Of a stretch of DNA of 55,806 nt, positions 1 to 11,500 are shown in pieces (the first letter of the stretch is position 1; each line of letters begins with the position of its first letter). The stretch covers positions 1-55,806 of the forward strand of contig JASLOA010000016.1 of the NCBI GenBank assembly GCA_030745755.1, given 5' to 3'. Under the pieces are notes generated by a model. That model made no database searches and was not told the origin of the DNA. It was given only the letters and a program-made list of their open reading frames with translations. The translations under genes and the position numbers were made by a program. The stretch is from Kiritimatiellia bacterium (GTDB lineage Bacteria > Verrucomicrobiota > Kiritimatiellia > UBA8416 > JABMPJ01).

Positions 1-28
1 TTATGGAGGCACGCATCCCTTGTTTGAT

Positions 29-107
29 CTGTCATCCCGAGCGAAGTCGAGGGATCTCCAGTGTTTTCGATGATCAGGAGATCCCTCGGCAAGCTCGGGA
101 TGACAGA
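29..107. repeat. Family 1 inverted repeat (REP/MITE-like)
   Basis: Two arms of about 31 bp face each other across a 16-bp spacer. The left arm begins TGTCATCCCGAGCGAAGTCG and the right arm ends CTCGGGATGACAGA. Other copies lie near 27963, 29261, 31769 and 42284. Nothing else recognisable lies in positions 1-150. Confidence 0.85.
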
Positions 108-150
108 ATCGCTTGAACGACTGCCATAATGAGAATCGCTGCTCCAAAGA

Positions 151-408
151 TCACTTCGTTCTGTACTTCCGATAGAGAAACAGGTCGATCGACACCATGA
201 TAAAGTTGAAGACATACAGCAGAAAGACCTGGTCGCAGTTGTAAACGACCTTGTGAATCATCCCGAACACATAGCCCAGAGCTACGATAGACATGAAGAC
301 AGGGCTCTTGCCATCCACCATCCTGGTTCGCAGGGCCTTGATGATCGATATCGGCCAACTGATCCCAAAACAGACCAGCATTCCGGCCTCAAACACGCTC
401 AACTGCAT
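151..408 (-). CDS. Small SemiSWEET/PQ-loop-like membrane protein
   Basis: This encodes an 85-residue, very hydrophobic protein with three predicted membrane segments: roughly 4-22 after MQLSVFEAG, 36-53 around VALGYVFGMIHKVVY, and 58-76 around LLYVFNFIMVSIDLFLYR. The size, the GISWP segment, the K/R-rich first loop and the basic tail fit small half-transporters of the SemiSWEET/PQ-loop type, which dimerise in the inner membrane. The substrate cannot be read from the sequence. The ATG at 408 is chosen because the 17-residue extension to 459 is Cys/Gly-rich and does not look like the family; neither start has a strong ribosome site. The neighbour at 478 is divergent. The membrane topology is clear; the family name is from recollection. 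Confidence 0.7.
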   Translation of the reverse strand: MQLSVFEAGMLVCFGISWPISIIKALRTRMVDGKSPVFMSIVALGYVFGMIHKVVYNCDQVFLLYVFNFIMVSIDLFLYRKYRTK

Positions 409-477
409 ATTCTGATCCCAACCTTGACACCCCGTGGGGCAACCCACACTATCCAGCATTCAACGAGAAAGACCAGC

Positions 478-774
478 ATGACACCTGACGCGGCCCGAAA
501 ACAAGCCTTTGCTTTGATTGCGACCTACGACCATGATCGTGCGCAGGCAGACGAGCTGCATATTGTCCGTATCGCCAAGACCTGGCTATCTATCATGCGC
601 GCAAAGCAATCCGTCCAGGGGATTGTCAACCGCATCATGGATGAGTTCGAGAACACGGACACCGAGAACTACGGCTGCGGCTGGGACGAACTCAAGAAAC
701 ACTTCACCGCCTGGGCCGTCAGTCATGAATGGCTGGAACCGGATGGCTCGGTGCCGAAGAAGAAGGGGAATTGA
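478..774 (+). CDS. Hypothetical 98-residue protein
   Basis: This encodes a soluble, helical-looking protein of 98 residues beginning MTPDAARKQAFALIATYDHD and ending in a basic KKKGN tail. I do not recognise the family. There is no signal peptide or membrane segment. Its amino-acid composition (balanced D/E/K/R, aromatic W/Y in the second half: GCGWDELKKHFTAWAVSHEW) looks like a folded protein rather than a shadow frame. The open frame continues upstream to 253, but that part overlaps the divergent membrane gene and is rejected. A weak GAGAAAG lies 8-14 bases before the ATG. The TGA stop lies inside the left terminal repeat of the 275-bp element that follows, so the native C-terminus may have been altered by that insertion. 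Confidence 0.5.
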   Translation: MTPDAARKQAFALIATYDHDRAQADELHIVRIAKTWLSIMRAKQSVQGIVNRIMDEFENTDTENYGCGWDELKKHFTAWAVSHEWLEPDGSVPKKKGN

Positions 775-1041
775 ACCACGGAGGCACAGAGGCACGGAGG
801 AGAGAGAGAAGAAGAGTGTCACGAGAATCGTTCAGTCCGGAATACCGGACTGAACGATTCTCGTGACGTTGTCCTCGGGGAGGGAGAAGAGTCCTCAGAG
901 AGGCCGATCCTCTGTGCGCTCTTCTTTCTCCCTTGGAGTAACGTTGTGGGAATCCTATGGGCCGGTATTCCGGCCCGACGGATTCCCGCAACATCCCTCT
1001 CCTCTCTCCCTTTCTCCTCCGTGTCTCCGTGCCTCCGTGGT

Positions 1042-1045
<4 letters not shown>
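771..1045. mobile_element. 275-bp MITE-like element with 32-bp terminal inverted repeats and nested hairpins
   Basis: The left end (771-802, TTGAACCACGGAGGCACAGA...) is repeated inverted at the right end (1014-1045) with two mismatches. Inside are a 50-bp perfect hairpin at 818-867 (23-bp arms, loop AATA) and a second at 943-992 (23-base arms with three mismatches, loop TATT). The middle is itself partly palindromic (CTCGGGGAGGGAGAAGAG near 873 against CTCTTCTTTCTCCCTTG near 920). It has no transposase gene. The TGA of both flanking genes lies within the terminal repeats. I infer a non-autonomous mobile element. Confidence 0.75.
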
Positions 1046-3018
<1,973 letters not shown>

Positions 3019-3028
3019 GAGAAGTGAT

Positions 3029-3060
3029 TTCACCACAAAGAACGCAGAGAACGCAAAGAG
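3029..3060. repeat. TTCACCACAAAGAACGC-type dispersed repeat fragment
   Basis: A purine-rich 32-bp segment made of the near-tandem unit AGAACGCAGAG/AACGCAAAGAG, starting TTCACCACAAAG. It lies between uvrB's start and the 176-bp element. Its beginning resembles the ACCACGGAGGC ends of the 275-bp element in layout but not in sequence, so I treat it as a separate family. Confidence 0.5.
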
Positions 3061-3063
3061 AAC

Positions 3064-3239
3064 CTGCCCGCAGATTGCGCAGATGGACGCAGATCGAAGA
3101 GAAGAGAAGGAGATGTTGCGAGAATAGCCCAGGTCGGAATACCGACCTGAACGATTCTCACGACGTTGCTCCCCGGCGGCTAATCGCCGCCGGTGGGGAC
3201 TCTTCCCCATCAGCGTCCATCTGCGCAATCTGCGGGCAG
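3064..3239. mobile_element. 176-bp MITE-like element with 31-bp terminal inverted repeats
   Basis: The left end, CTGCCCGCAGATTGCGCAGA..., at 3064-3094 is repeated inverted at 3209-3239 with two mismatches. Inside are a hairpin of the GGAATACC type at 3115-3164 (23-base arms, loop AATA, five mismatches) and a short perfect hairpin CCGGCGGC-TAATC-GCCGCCGG at 3174-3194. No open frame of its own is credible. It fills the uvrB-aspS gap. The internal hairpin relates it to the otherwise different 275-bp element at 771. Confidence 0.75.
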
Positions 3240-3251
3240 AAAGTCTCTACC

Positions 3252-5048
3252 CTACCCCTCAGCCTGTTCCTTCTTGGGCAGGTTGAGTTTGAGATGCAGC
3301 TCGCGGAGTTGCTGAATGCTGGCTTCGTTGGGGGAGCCCATCATCAGGTCCTGGGCGCGCTGGTTCATGGGGAAGGCGATGACTTCGCGGATGTTGGTTT
3401 CGTTGGCGAGGAGCATGACGATGCGGTCGATGCCCGGGGCGATGCCACCGTGAGGAGGAGCGCCGTACTTGAACGCGTTCAGGAGCGACGGGAACTGCTC
3501 TTCAACCACTGAATGGTCGTAGCCGGCAATCTCGAACGCTTTGTACATGATCTCCGGACTGTGATTACGAATGGCACCGCTGGACAGCTCCACGCCGTTG
3601 CAGACAATGTCATACTGGTAGGCCAACACATCCAGAGGATCTTTTGTGTTCAGTGCCTCGAGTCCGCCCTGCGGCATCGAAAACGGGTTGTGCGAGAAGA
3701 TTACGCTCTTGGCCTCTTCATCGAACTCGAACATCGGGAAGTCCACCACCCAACAGAAGTGGAAGACATCCTGCTCAATCAGGTCGAGGTCTTCGCCCAG
3801 CTTGCTGCGGATCGCGCCGCTGATCGACGAAGCCAGCTTGGGCTTGTCCGAGACGAAAAAGACCACATCCTGGTCTTCCACCTTACAGCGTTCGACGATC
3901 GCGCCGAGTTCCTCTTCTGAGAGAAACTTAAGGATCGGGCCCTTGACCTTTTCGCCGTCCCACACCAGGTAGGCCAGTCCCTTGCCGCCCTGCTCACAGG
4001 CGAAAGCAACCATCTTGTCAAAGAAACTGCGCGACTGCCCGGCAATGCCCTTTACGGGAATCGCGCGCACGACACCCCCACCGGCCACAACGCTCTTGAA
4101 CGCGTTGAATCCGCTCTCCGCAAAGACGTCCGACACATCGACCATCTCGATGGGGATACGCAAGTCCGGCTTGTCGGAGCCGTACTTCACCATCGCCTCG
4201 GCATAGGGAATACGCGGGAACGGGGTCTGGTCGATGGTCTTATCCGAGAACTCACCGAAGAGACCGGCCAGGACATCTTCGAGTACGGCAAACAGCTCAT
4301 CCTGTTCCACGAACGACATCTCAACATCGAGTTGGTAGAACTCGCCCGGTGAGCGGTCGGCGCGTGCATCCTCGTCACGGAAACAGGGCGCGATCTGAAA
4401 ATAGCGATCGAAACCCGCCACCATCAGGAGCTGCTTGAAGAGCTGAGGCGCCTGCGGCAAGGCGTAGAACTTGCCGGGGTGTACGCGACTGGGAACCAGG
4501 TAGTCGCGCGCGCCTTCAGGCGAGCTACAGGTCAGAATGGGGGTCTGAAACTCCTGGAAGCCGTGATCGACCATGCGGCGGCGAATACTCGAGATCACCT
4601 TGGAACGGAGCATGATGTTGTCGTGGAGTCGCTCGCGGCGCAGATCCAGGTAGCGGTAGCGTAGGCGCTGGTCTTCAGGACCGTCTTCCTCACCCGGCAG
4701 ATAGAGGGGGGTCGGCTCGGAGGCGCTCTCCACCAGGAGTTGTTCGGCCACCACTTCGATTTCACCGGTCGGCATCTTGGGGTTGATCGTTTCATCCGAA
4801 CGACGCTCCACCTTGCCGGTCACCGTGATGACGCTCTCAAGGCGCAAGCGCTGGCACTGGTCGAAGAAAGGCGCGTCGGGCTGGACGACGACCTGGGTAA
4901 GCCCGTAATGATCGCGCAAATCGATAAAGAGCAGGCTGCCGTGGTCACGTTTACGGAAGATCCATCCGGACAACCGGACGTCCTGGCCGTCATGTTCCGC
5001 TCTCAATTCACCGCATGTGTGTGTTCTATACTTATGCATCGTCTCCAT
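3252..5048 (-). CDS. aspS: Aspartyl-tRNA synthetase (bacterial type)
   Basis: This enzyme charges tRNA-Asp with aspartate, and possibly tRNA-Asn if it is non-discriminating. It is 598 residues long, as expected for the bacterial form with the extra GAD domain. In order come an N-terminal OB-fold anticodon-binding domain (THTCGELR...[15 protein letters not shown]), class II motif 2 ([19 protein letters not shown]), the inserted GAD domain in the middle (about 290-420), and motif 3 ([16 protein letters not shown]) near the C-terminus. The ATG at 5048 and another three codons in (5039, [13 protein letters not shown]) are both possible; the second matches typical family starts, with GGAG just upstream. 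Sequence alone does not show whether it discriminates Asp from Asn tRNA, and no gatCAB is present here. Confidence 0.97.
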   Translation of the reverse strand: METMHKYRTHTCGELRAEHDGQDVRLSGWIFRKRDHGSLLFIDLRDHYGLTQVVVQPDAPFFDQCQRLRLESVITVTGKVERRSDETINPKMPTGEIEVVAEQLLVESASEPTPLYLPGEEDGPEDQRLRYRYLDLRRERLHDNIMLRSKVISSIRRRMVDHGFQEFQTPILTCSSPEGARDYLVPSRVHPGKFYALPQAPQLFKQLLMVAGFDRYFQIAPCFRDEDARADRSPGEFYQLDVEMSFVEQDELFAVLEDVLAGLFGEFSDKTIDQTPFPRIPYAEAMVKYGSDKPDLRIPIEMVDVSDVFAESGFNAFKSVVAGGGVVRAIPVKGIAGQSRSFFDKMVAFACEQGGKGLAYLVWDGEKVKGPILKFLSEEELGAIVERCKVEDQDVVFFVSDKPKLASSISGAIRSKLGEDLDLIEQDVFHFCWVVDFPMFEFDEEAKSVIFSHNPFSMPQGGLEALNTKDPLDVLAYQYDIVCNGVELSSGAIRNHSPEIMYKAFEIAGYDHSVVEEQFPSLLNAFKYGAPPHGGIAPGIDRIVMLLANETNIREVIAFPMNQRAQDLMMGSPNEASIQQLRELHLKLNLPKKEQAEG

Positions 5049-5168
5049 CCCGTCTATCTGGCTAATCGCAAAGGCGGGAATCTAGCAGAGACGAGGGGGA
5101 AGAGGAAGTCGGAAGTCGGAGATCGGGCTACGAACAGGATTGGCAGAACTGCCGCCGCCATTTTGCTG

Positions 5169-5198
5169 TGGACAACACGGCACGCGCAATGGGATACT
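5169..5198 (+). promoter_or_regulatory. Likely sigma70-type promoter for the small coiled-coil/TM gene
   Basis: TGGACA (5169-5174) and GATACT (5193-5198) are separated by 18 bp, matching five and four of six consensus bases. A start site near 5205 would leave a short leader that contains the GAGGAG ribosome site at 5213-5218. Confidence 0.45.
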
Positions 5199-5222
5199 TG
5201 TAAGGTCTTGTAGAGGAGTGCT

Positions 5223-5468
5223 ATGGAACTGTCAATTGACACATTGGATATTTTCGAGCGTTTGAAAAAAGCTCACCTTGAGGAAGATGCCGCGCGTGAA
5301 CTTTCGGAGGTGTTCCGGGACAGCGCCAGGCAGATCATTGAGCAACAGCGCGAGGTGCTTGCGACACGGGAGGATCTCACACAGACCAAGGTTGAGATCA
5401 TCAAGTGGGTCGCGGGTATGCTGGTTGCTCAGGCAGCTATCGTGGCCACACTGGTCAAACTGCTCTAA
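5223..5468 (+). CDS. DUF1640/CCDC90-like small coiled-coil protein with C-terminal membrane anchor
   Basis: This is an 81-residue protein with a helical N-terminal half (FERLKKAHLEEDAARELSEV), a coiled-coil middle (ARQIIEQQREVLATREDLTQ) and one C-terminal membrane helix (about 60-80, ending LVAQAAIVATLVKLL). That layout and the wording of the segments match the small bacterial DUF1640-type proteins, relatives of the mitochondrial CCDC90/MCUR1 coiled-coil proteins. Their function is unknown; they are often carried near mobile DNA. The ATG at 5223 follows GAGGAG with four bases between. The gene is transcribed towards the zinc-ribbon gene at 5535, with a palindromic repeat between their stops. 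Confidence 0.75.
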   Translation: MELSIDTLDIFERLKKAHLEEDAARELSEVFRDSARQIIEQQREVLATREDLTQTKVEIIKWVAGMLVAQAAIVATLVKLL

Positions 5469-5490
5469 TGCCGCCCCTTATCCTTTCCAT

Positions 5491-5524
5491 CCTGCCTGCC
5501 CGCCGTAGCCTTGGCGAAGGCAGG
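5491..5524. repeat. CCTGCCTGCCCGCC...GGCAGG palindromic repeat between convergent genes
   Basis: The sequence CCTGCCT...GCC and GGC...AGGCAGG forms an imperfect hairpin. It sits exactly between the stop codons of two convergent genes, where it could act as a bidirectional terminator, although there is no T-run on either side. I read it as another dispersed repeat family. Confidence 0.5.
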
Positions 5525-5534
5525 TCCATCCATG

Positions 5535-6233
5535 TTAATTCTCTTCTCCCCCCCCAAAGGTGATATGAAGGCGGTCTTCGTAGATGGTGATGCTTTGGGC
5601 TTTGGCGAGGAGCTTGAGTTCGGGTGCGTCGCGGAGGGTGCGCTTGAAGCGGGCGAACGCGCCGGGGCGGAAGGCCCATATCAACGGTAGATGCCCGAGG
5701 GCGGCCTTCTTGACCTTTGCCTGGCCATCGGCCACGGCCAACGTGAAATCACGCGACACGGTGGGTGCGACCTTGATCCCCAGGATTGACCACGGGCCCG
5801 GCTTGTTCGTGACACGCATGAGCACGCGGTCGGGCTCGAACTCCACGGAGAGTTCATCGAAGCTGAGCGACTCTGCACGGAGATGTTTGAGATAAGCGTT
5901 TACTTCGCGCTCTGTCACATCCCGGCCGGCCACCACTGCCTGGTCGTCCATAGTGTGCATCGCACTCAACACCTCGGCCGTGCGTTTGGCGGACCGTTTT
6001 GAGCCCAACGTGCCGATCATGCTGCTTCGCGGCCACAGGGCACAGCCGGCCAGAACAAAGGGCGGGAGAATCAGGAGAAACACCAGTAGCTTAACAGCGG
6101 CGCGACTGCGTTCGGCCTTGATCCGCTGTCGCGTCGAATCCATCTCACCAAGGATGCGGTGACAGTTGGCGCAGAAGACCTCGTTCTTAGGATTCTTCCA
6201 GCCGCACCGGACACACTTCACGAAATCATCCAT
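5535..6233 (-). CDS. Zinc-ribbon single-pass membrane protein, unknown function
   Basis: This is a 232-residue protein that begins with a short zinc ribbon (C7-x2-C10 and C21-x2-C24: KCVRCGW...FCANC), followed by a basic stretch, one membrane helix (about 45-66, AAVKLLVFLLILPPFVLAGC) and an extracytoplasmic domain of about 165 residues. The outer domain includes DVTEREVNAYLKHLR, a hydrophobic beta-rich stretch, and a C-terminal IYEDRLHITFGG strand. I do not recognise that domain. The ribbon-then-TM plan is common in bacterial proteins of unknown role. The start at 6233 has AGGAGAG five bases upstream. The gene follows the L,D-transpeptidase in the same direction, but a 100-bp three-hairpin repeat lies between them, so co-transcription is uncertain. 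Confidence 0.8.
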   Translation of the reverse strand: MDDFVKCVRCGWKNPKNEVFCANCHRILGEMDSTRQRIKAERSRAAVKLLVFLLILPPFVLAGCALWPRSSMIGTLGSKRSAKRTAEVLSAMHTMDDQAVVAGRDVTEREVNAYLKHLRAESLSFDELSVEFEPDRVLMRVTNKPGPWSILGIKVAPTVSRDFTLAVADGQAKVKKAALGHLPLIWAFRPGAFARFKRTLRDAPELKLLAKAQSITIYEDRLHITFGGGEEN

Positions 6234-6276
6234 CTGGCTCTCCTATCTTGGGGCAGTTCAGGATGCTCACCCCATT

Positions 6277-6376
6277 CCCGGCGATTCTCGCCGGGCTATG
6301 ACGGGGCACCCCGTTGGGGTGCTTCCAGAGCGACCCCAAAGGGGTCGAACATCATAGCCAGGGGTGAAACCCCTGG
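6277..6376. repeat. 100-bp multi-hairpin repeat, copy 1
   Basis: It consists of successive hairpins: CCCGGCGATTCTCGCCGGG, then CACCCCGTTGGGGTG, then CGACCCCAAAGGGGTCG, ending CCAGGGGTGAAACCCCTGG. The copy at 37493-37592 is inverted and exactly the same length. It lies between the L,D-transpeptidase stop and the zinc-ribbon gene. Confidence 0.85.
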
Positions 6377-6399
6377 AATCCGACGCAACTCCACCGTGA

Positions 6400-7350
6400 C
6401 TATTCGACAATCGTGACAGGCGTACGGGTGGGAATGTAGAGGAAGAGCTCCTCAACGTCACGGTTGCGCATACGCAGGCAACCGGCACTTTCGGCCTTAC
6501 CGATCGACGCTTCGTCCCATGTGCCGTGGATCCCGTAGCCACGCACATCCGGCGTGCCTTCGCTCGCACGCAGCGTCATCCAGCGTGTACCGAGGATATT
6601 CTCTTCGTGGCCAAAGGGTATTTCCTTGCCATCAGGACGCCACCAGACCGGTTCCTTGATCTTCTCGGTGATCGTAAACAAGCCTACGGGCGTCTTACCA
6701 TGCAAACCGCTACCCACATCGTAACGCTTGAAGAAGGAGCCATTCATGGTCACCACCATGTCGTTGCGCTTCTTGCTCGCCGTAATCGCAAACTTTCCGG
6801 TGAAAACACGCAGGTGGTCTCCGGCCCGAATGCGGTTCGGGTTTCTGATCAGGTTGGCTTCCTGGATCAGGTCAACGGTAGTCCCGAGCCGCCGGGCTAT
6901 ACGTTCGAGGGAATCGCCGGACTTAACGATCACGTCACTCTTCTCCGGCATGGGGCGCACCGTCTTGATCAGGGCGACATTGATCTTACCCAGGGCGGCT
7001 TCGGCTTCACGGCGCGCCCTGCCGCCTGCAGCACGGTCGAGGACGCGCAGATAGCGGTTGCGGGCCTCGACCAGGCTGTCCCGTGCCTCGAGGGCGCGTG
7101 CCTGTGCCAGGAGTCCATCCACGTCGGCAGGCACGGGCGCTTCCGGCTCCGAAGGCTGCTCAGCCACCGTGTCGTCCTGATCCGCAACCACGGCGTCTGC
7201 AGCAGGACGTTCCCCGGCCGTCGAAGGCGTCTCGGAAGCTTTCTGGACAGAGCGCAGCCAGATAACCAGGGCCACGCAAAGCAGAACCACGAGCAACAGC
7301 CAGGGCCGCCTGCGGGGATACTTGTAATCATCCAGCTCGTTGAGTGTCAT
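6400..7350 (-). CDS. LysM-domain L,D-transpeptidase (YkuD family)
   Basis: This enzyme cross-links peptidoglycan, or attaches proteins to it, using a catalytic cysteine. It has 316 residues. The N-terminus is cytoplasmic with PRRR before a membrane anchor (about 16-34, WLLLVVLLCVALVIWL). A helical spacer of about 80 residues (ALEARDSLVEARNRYLRVLD) follows, then a LysM peptidoglycan-binding motif (about 140-185, SGDSLERIARRLGTTVDLIQ) and a C-terminal YkuD domain with HGTWD and the active-site motif SAGCLRMRN (Cys291). The ATG at 7350 is used because upstream codons have no family character. It is the last gene of the unit that starts with the coiled-coil protein at 27376, 43 bp after the lipoprotein. 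A role in fixing the giant protein or the lipoprotein to the wall is inference. Confidence 0.93.
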   Translation of the reverse strand: MTLNELDDYKYPRRRPWLLLVVLLCVALVIWLRSVQKASETPSTAGERPAADAVVADQDDTVAEQPSEPEAPVPADVDGLLAQARALEARDSLVEARNRYLRVLDRAAGGRARREAEAALGKINVALIKTVRPMPEKSDVIVKSGDSLERIARRLGTTVDLIQEANLIRNPNRIRAGDHLRVFTGKFAITASKKRNDMVVTMNGSFFKRYDVGSGLHGKTPVGLFTITEKIKEPVWWRPDGKEIPFGHEENILGTRWMTLRASEGTPDVRGYGIHGTWDEASIGKAESAGCLRMRNRDVEELFLYIPTRTPVTIVE

Positions 7351-7393
7351 GACAGCGGCAGGCTTCCCCAAGCAGGGCCCTCTCGTTGGCAGG

Positions 7394-8575
7394 CTACGGG
7401 TTGTTGATGATGATGGGCTCCGGCTCCGGCAACGGCACAGCATCGCTGGCAGCCGAGCCGAAGAAGACGCCGACCTGTCCGCCACTCTCGCGCCATGTTC
7501 CGTTCAGATGACGATCGAACATCGTATTGGGCGTGGTCCCCAGCAAGTTCCCCACAAAGGTTCCATCCAGGGTGACCCACTGACCATAGGCCGAGCCCTC
7601 TGCAATGAAGCTGGCAATAACCTCCCCCTGGACACTCGCCGTATCGCTGTCGGCGCTAACGGTCGGTATCTCTACCAGGTTCCCGGCGGTCGTGTTGACA
7701 TCATAGAGCTGGCCGTTGTACACGTTGCCGTTGCTGTCTATGATCCGAAGCCTGTCACCGGTCTGCAACACGTTGAACGTGTAGATCGGCGTCCCGGTGC
7801 TGCCCGCAACAGCCGTAGCTGAGCTCGCGGCCGTGTAACGATACGTCCCGCGGATCTGAGTGCCGTCAGACGGGGAGAACCCTGAAAGATTGACCGCCCA
7901 CGCGCCAGTGGAGTAAACGATAGATCCTGTTGCATCATCAGTTGAGAATGAGTATGTCGCCGTTATGGCTCCTACAATAACAGCAGGAAGAGTTGGCGAG
8001 AGGTCAGCTGTCCATTCGCCAGTGATATAGTTAATGGTACCCACATGTGCACCATCGCTGAGCCCCCCTACTCCATCGTCCGTAAAAACAAAGCCAGCAA
8101 TAATAAGCGTCAGACTCCCTGGCCGCACAGGTTGTACCGTCAGTATCCCTGCAAACATGTCCGCTGCACCCGTAGCAGTGCCTTGGGGTTCGGTAGTGGG
8201 CGCACTCCACCCAGCAATGCTCATCAAATTACCGATTCCGTCATCAACGAAATCGGTAGCACCCACAGAAACCAACACTGAGCCTGGCACTATATTGGCG
8301 TGAGCAGCCACGCCATTGAATGTAGAGCTGCCAGCGGATGTAGTCAGCAGCAACTCGGACGAGGAGACCATCGAGGATCTATCCATCCCTACACTGGCGT
8401 CCTGGACCAGAACACCTGTAGCGAGATCCTGATAGACTCCCGAGAAGTCAACCCCGTTCAGGGAGTCGTCCCAGGATCCCGCGTCTCCCGAGCTTTCCCA
8501 CTCGCTGCACCCAATCACACCTACAATCGCCGCCAGTCCGATGGCCAATAGCCATCCGCGCTTCCATCTCATCAT
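7394..8575 (-). CDS. Lipoprotein with beta-rich repeats, partner of the giant protein
   Basis: This is a 393-residue exported lipoprotein: a basic N-terminus, hydrophobic LLAIGLAAIVGVIG, then the lipidated Cys of VIGCSEW. The body is Gly/Thr/Asp-rich and beta-like. A motif of the form G-[TS]-I-x-Y-x-TG-x-W occurs twice (GTINYITGEW and GSIVYSTGAW). PGS-[LV] followed by DDGxGxL also recurs (PGSVLVSVGATDFVDDGIG and PGSLTLIIAGFVFTDDGVG). The same motif, as GTINHGTGAY, occurs at residues 177-186 of the giant protein encoded just upstream, 14 bp away. I know no family name for it. The ATG at 8575 is preceded by GAGGGG at a good distance; a GTG at 8584 is the alternative. It is probably anchored in the outer or inner membrane and co-expressed with the giant protein. 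Confidence 0.85.
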   Translation of the reverse strand: MMRWKRGWLLAIGLAAIVGVIGCSEWESSGDAGSWDDSLNGVDFSGVYQDLATGVLVQDASVGMDRSSMVSSSELLLTTSAGSSTFNGVAAHANIVPGSVLVSVGATDFVDDGIGNLMSIAGWSAPTTEPQGTATGAADMFAGILTVQPVRPGSLTLIIAGFVFTDDGVGGLSDGAHVGTINYITGEWTADLSPTLPAVIVGAITATYSFSTDDATGSIVYSTGAWAVNLSGFSPSDGTQIRGTYRYTAASSATAVAGSTGTPIYTFNVLQTGDRLRIIDSNGNVYNGQLYDVNTTAGNLVEIPTVSADSDTASVQGEVIASFIAEGSAYGQWVTLDGTFVGNLLGTTPNTMFDRHLNGTWRESGGQVGVFFGSAASDAVPLPEPEPIIINNP

Positions 8576-8589
8576 AATGTCCACCCCTC

Positions 8590-11500
8590 TTACCTCGTAC
8601 AGCTCATCAGAACCCTATAGAAACCGACTCGATTCATGTGCGCCCCGTCTCGCACCTCAAACTCCCCGCTCACAGGATCATACGTGACGGGAGCGTCGCC
8701 AGCCAGATCGGTCCACGTAAGCAGGTTTTCACTATACTGGAGCTGATACTCCAGTGTCACGCCGCTATTTTGAACCTGCGCGGTGCCGTTCTCCAACATC
8801 TGGATGCCCGATCCCTGGGGCGCGGGCCAACGCACCACATTGTCACCGTTCTCGTCCACACCCACCGTCGTTACAAGGAAGGCATAATACTCGAACGGAT
8901 CGATAGCGAAGGCTGTCTTCACCCAGAACGGAATCCCGTCCGGACCGGCCGCATTCAGGTCGATTGGACTGGAGTTCATAGGCGTCGAGGCATAGTGATC
9001 GTAATCGCTGACCAAGTCGCCGTTGAAGTCCGTGTATTCGTCTACCGGGCCAGGACCCATCGTGACAAGATCGCCCATATACTGAATCTCCCAGTCATCG
9101 GCAATCCGGTCGTTATCGGTGTCCGCCAGCCATACAGGAAGGCGCTCGCCGGTCCTGCTGACCGGTAGTATGAGCGAATCCGGGCTATAGGCCGTCGCCT
9201 GTACGAATCCGGCCGTCTCCCAACTATCGCGCTCACCATCCACATCCTGATCCAGGAAACCACGCACATAATACGTTCCTGCACGCAGGCCTCTCAGCTC
9301 GAACGGATGCTCATTGTAAGGCCAGTTGGCAGCATTGCTTGTGTTGGTCAGCGTCACCTGCGCATCCGGGACACCGCCGAATCCGGGCGAGGTATGCGCC
9401 TGAACCACAAAGCTGCCGTTCGTAACCTTTCCGAAATACCCAAGGTCGCCTCCGATCGAGAATGGACCGCCGCCGCTCTCGTCCAGATCCACGATCAAGG
9501 AGCCCTCCGCCCAATCGCTCGTCGTCCGCGGATTGATCGCCCGCACACGCCAGAAATAGCTGCCATTCGTAAAGACGCCATCCCCCGCATAGATCGGTAA
9601 CGTATAACGACATTCCCCACCACTGCGCCGATAAGGCGCCACGAATGTCGGCAGCCCCGGTAAGGGTGAGCCAAAGAGCGGATCATCGTCGACCTCAATC
9701 TCGACCTGCGTCACGTCATCGGCCATCGTCCAACGCATCTCGTTTCTGGAGTAATTCCATACGTCACCTTGAGGCAACAAACTACTGGGAGTCGTGGCGG
9801 CGGCATCAAGAAGAACGTTGAAATAGCTACTTCCTACAAGAATTCCGCTTCCACCATCGTCCACGGATACAACCCATTCATAAACACCATGCTGAAGCCC
9901 CGTGACACTGGCTGCACGATAATCTCCCTCATGGAACCATGTACGCGGCGCAGCGATTGTTTGCACAGGAAAAGCCAAAGGTGGTCCCGGGAGGTTCCAG
10001 TCGTAGACGGCCACCTGATAAGAATCGTAACCGCCTACGGCCGACCACGAGATACGCTCATAGCCAGCGAGCTGATCCACCAACCCGATCGTGACCGGCC
10101 CCGCCTGTGACCAGTCCACCGTAATCGGCTGGGCCTCGGCCACAGCCGCCGGCTCGCCAACATCCCACTCATCATTGCCATCGCCATCAAGGAAGGCAAA
10201 GAACCAGGTCGGCCCCTCATGCAGATAGCCCGAGGTCAGATTGCTCAACACACCGGAGAGCGGGAACGTCAGGTCAGCTTCCAAGACCTCAAAAACCGCA
10301 TCCGGCGTTCCGTCCATGCCCGCATCCGTATACGTCATGATGACCAGGTCACCACTCTTCTGCCCGGAATACAGCACCTCAAACTCGGCGTTCGGGACCG
10401 GATAGTCACTCATCGCATTCGCCGCGGTATCCGCCATAAACTCCGCCAGATTGCTCCATCCGTCATCGTCGAAATCACGATGCGCATCGTAGTGCAGCGG
10501 ATCCAGCTCATGTGAGTCTTCCCACTCATCCTCCATGGAGTCGAAGTCGGTGTAGAGTTCACCGAAAATGCGGTAGGTCAAGTTGTCCCACTCGAAGAAG
10601 TCGGCAAACCCATCCACATCGGTATCACGCACGAGCGGATCGGAAGCGATAGGACTGTGATTGAGCTCGACCTGGTACTCCGCAAAGTTGTGGAGTCCAT
10701 CCTTGTCCGGGTCGCCCCACTTGCCGTCATCGCCTCCAGACGCACCGGGGTTCAGCCCGTGCATCGATTCCCAGCCATCCGGCAACGAATCGTTATCGCT
10801 GTCAGGTGTCTCCGGCCATCCCGGAGCCGTCAGGGCGACGGATACAACACCTGTACCCCGCACGCCGGCAAACTTCTCGAATGTAAACGGATCACGCCCC
10901 ATGCGATTCATGTAATCCTCAACGGTATCCCCGCCATCCACTCCGGCGAAGTAGGCTACCATCGCGACACGCATGAACGTCAGCAGCGGATCGTAAACGA
11001 TGGGAGGCCCATCGTTCTGGTCATTCGCCCGCACAGCATCCCCGATAAAGAGACCGTACTCCTCTTCCGGGTTACGTCTTACCGACCGCTCATCGGCCAG
11101 ATCGGTCAACTGGTAGTCGAAGTTGAAGTAGGAGATGAGCCCACGCTCATCCCCTCCAAGGTTCTCATCGCTCACGTCAAGCAGCTCGTCGGCCAGCAGT
11201 CCGCGTTCCCAGAGCCGAGCCTCGTCGATGTCGCCGCTGAGTCCCTCGCCGATGATCAGCGGGCCCTGTAGCGTCCTAACGCCGTAATCTGTAATGAATC
11301 CCTCATCGAGGTCCGGCAGCAGGAAGAGATCCTGTACCGCATCCAGAATTCCATCCACGTACAACGCACAACTATTTGCATTGCGCACGTAGGCCACATG
11401 GTGCCATTCCCCATCAGCCACATCGAGCTCGCCATAGATGTTATTCGCTTCGTAGTCGTAAAACGTGCCGGCGAAGTACGGCCCTAGTGGACCAATAAGC

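Noticed and set aside
253..477. Upstream extension of the hypothetical gene at 478
   Set aside because: It overlaps the divergent membrane protein gene at 151-408, which has clear transmembrane character.
3019..3228. A 70-codon N-terminal extension of uvrB
   Set aside because: It translates the 176-bp repeat element and its neighbour; the family start MTAQFDLVSPF is at 3018.
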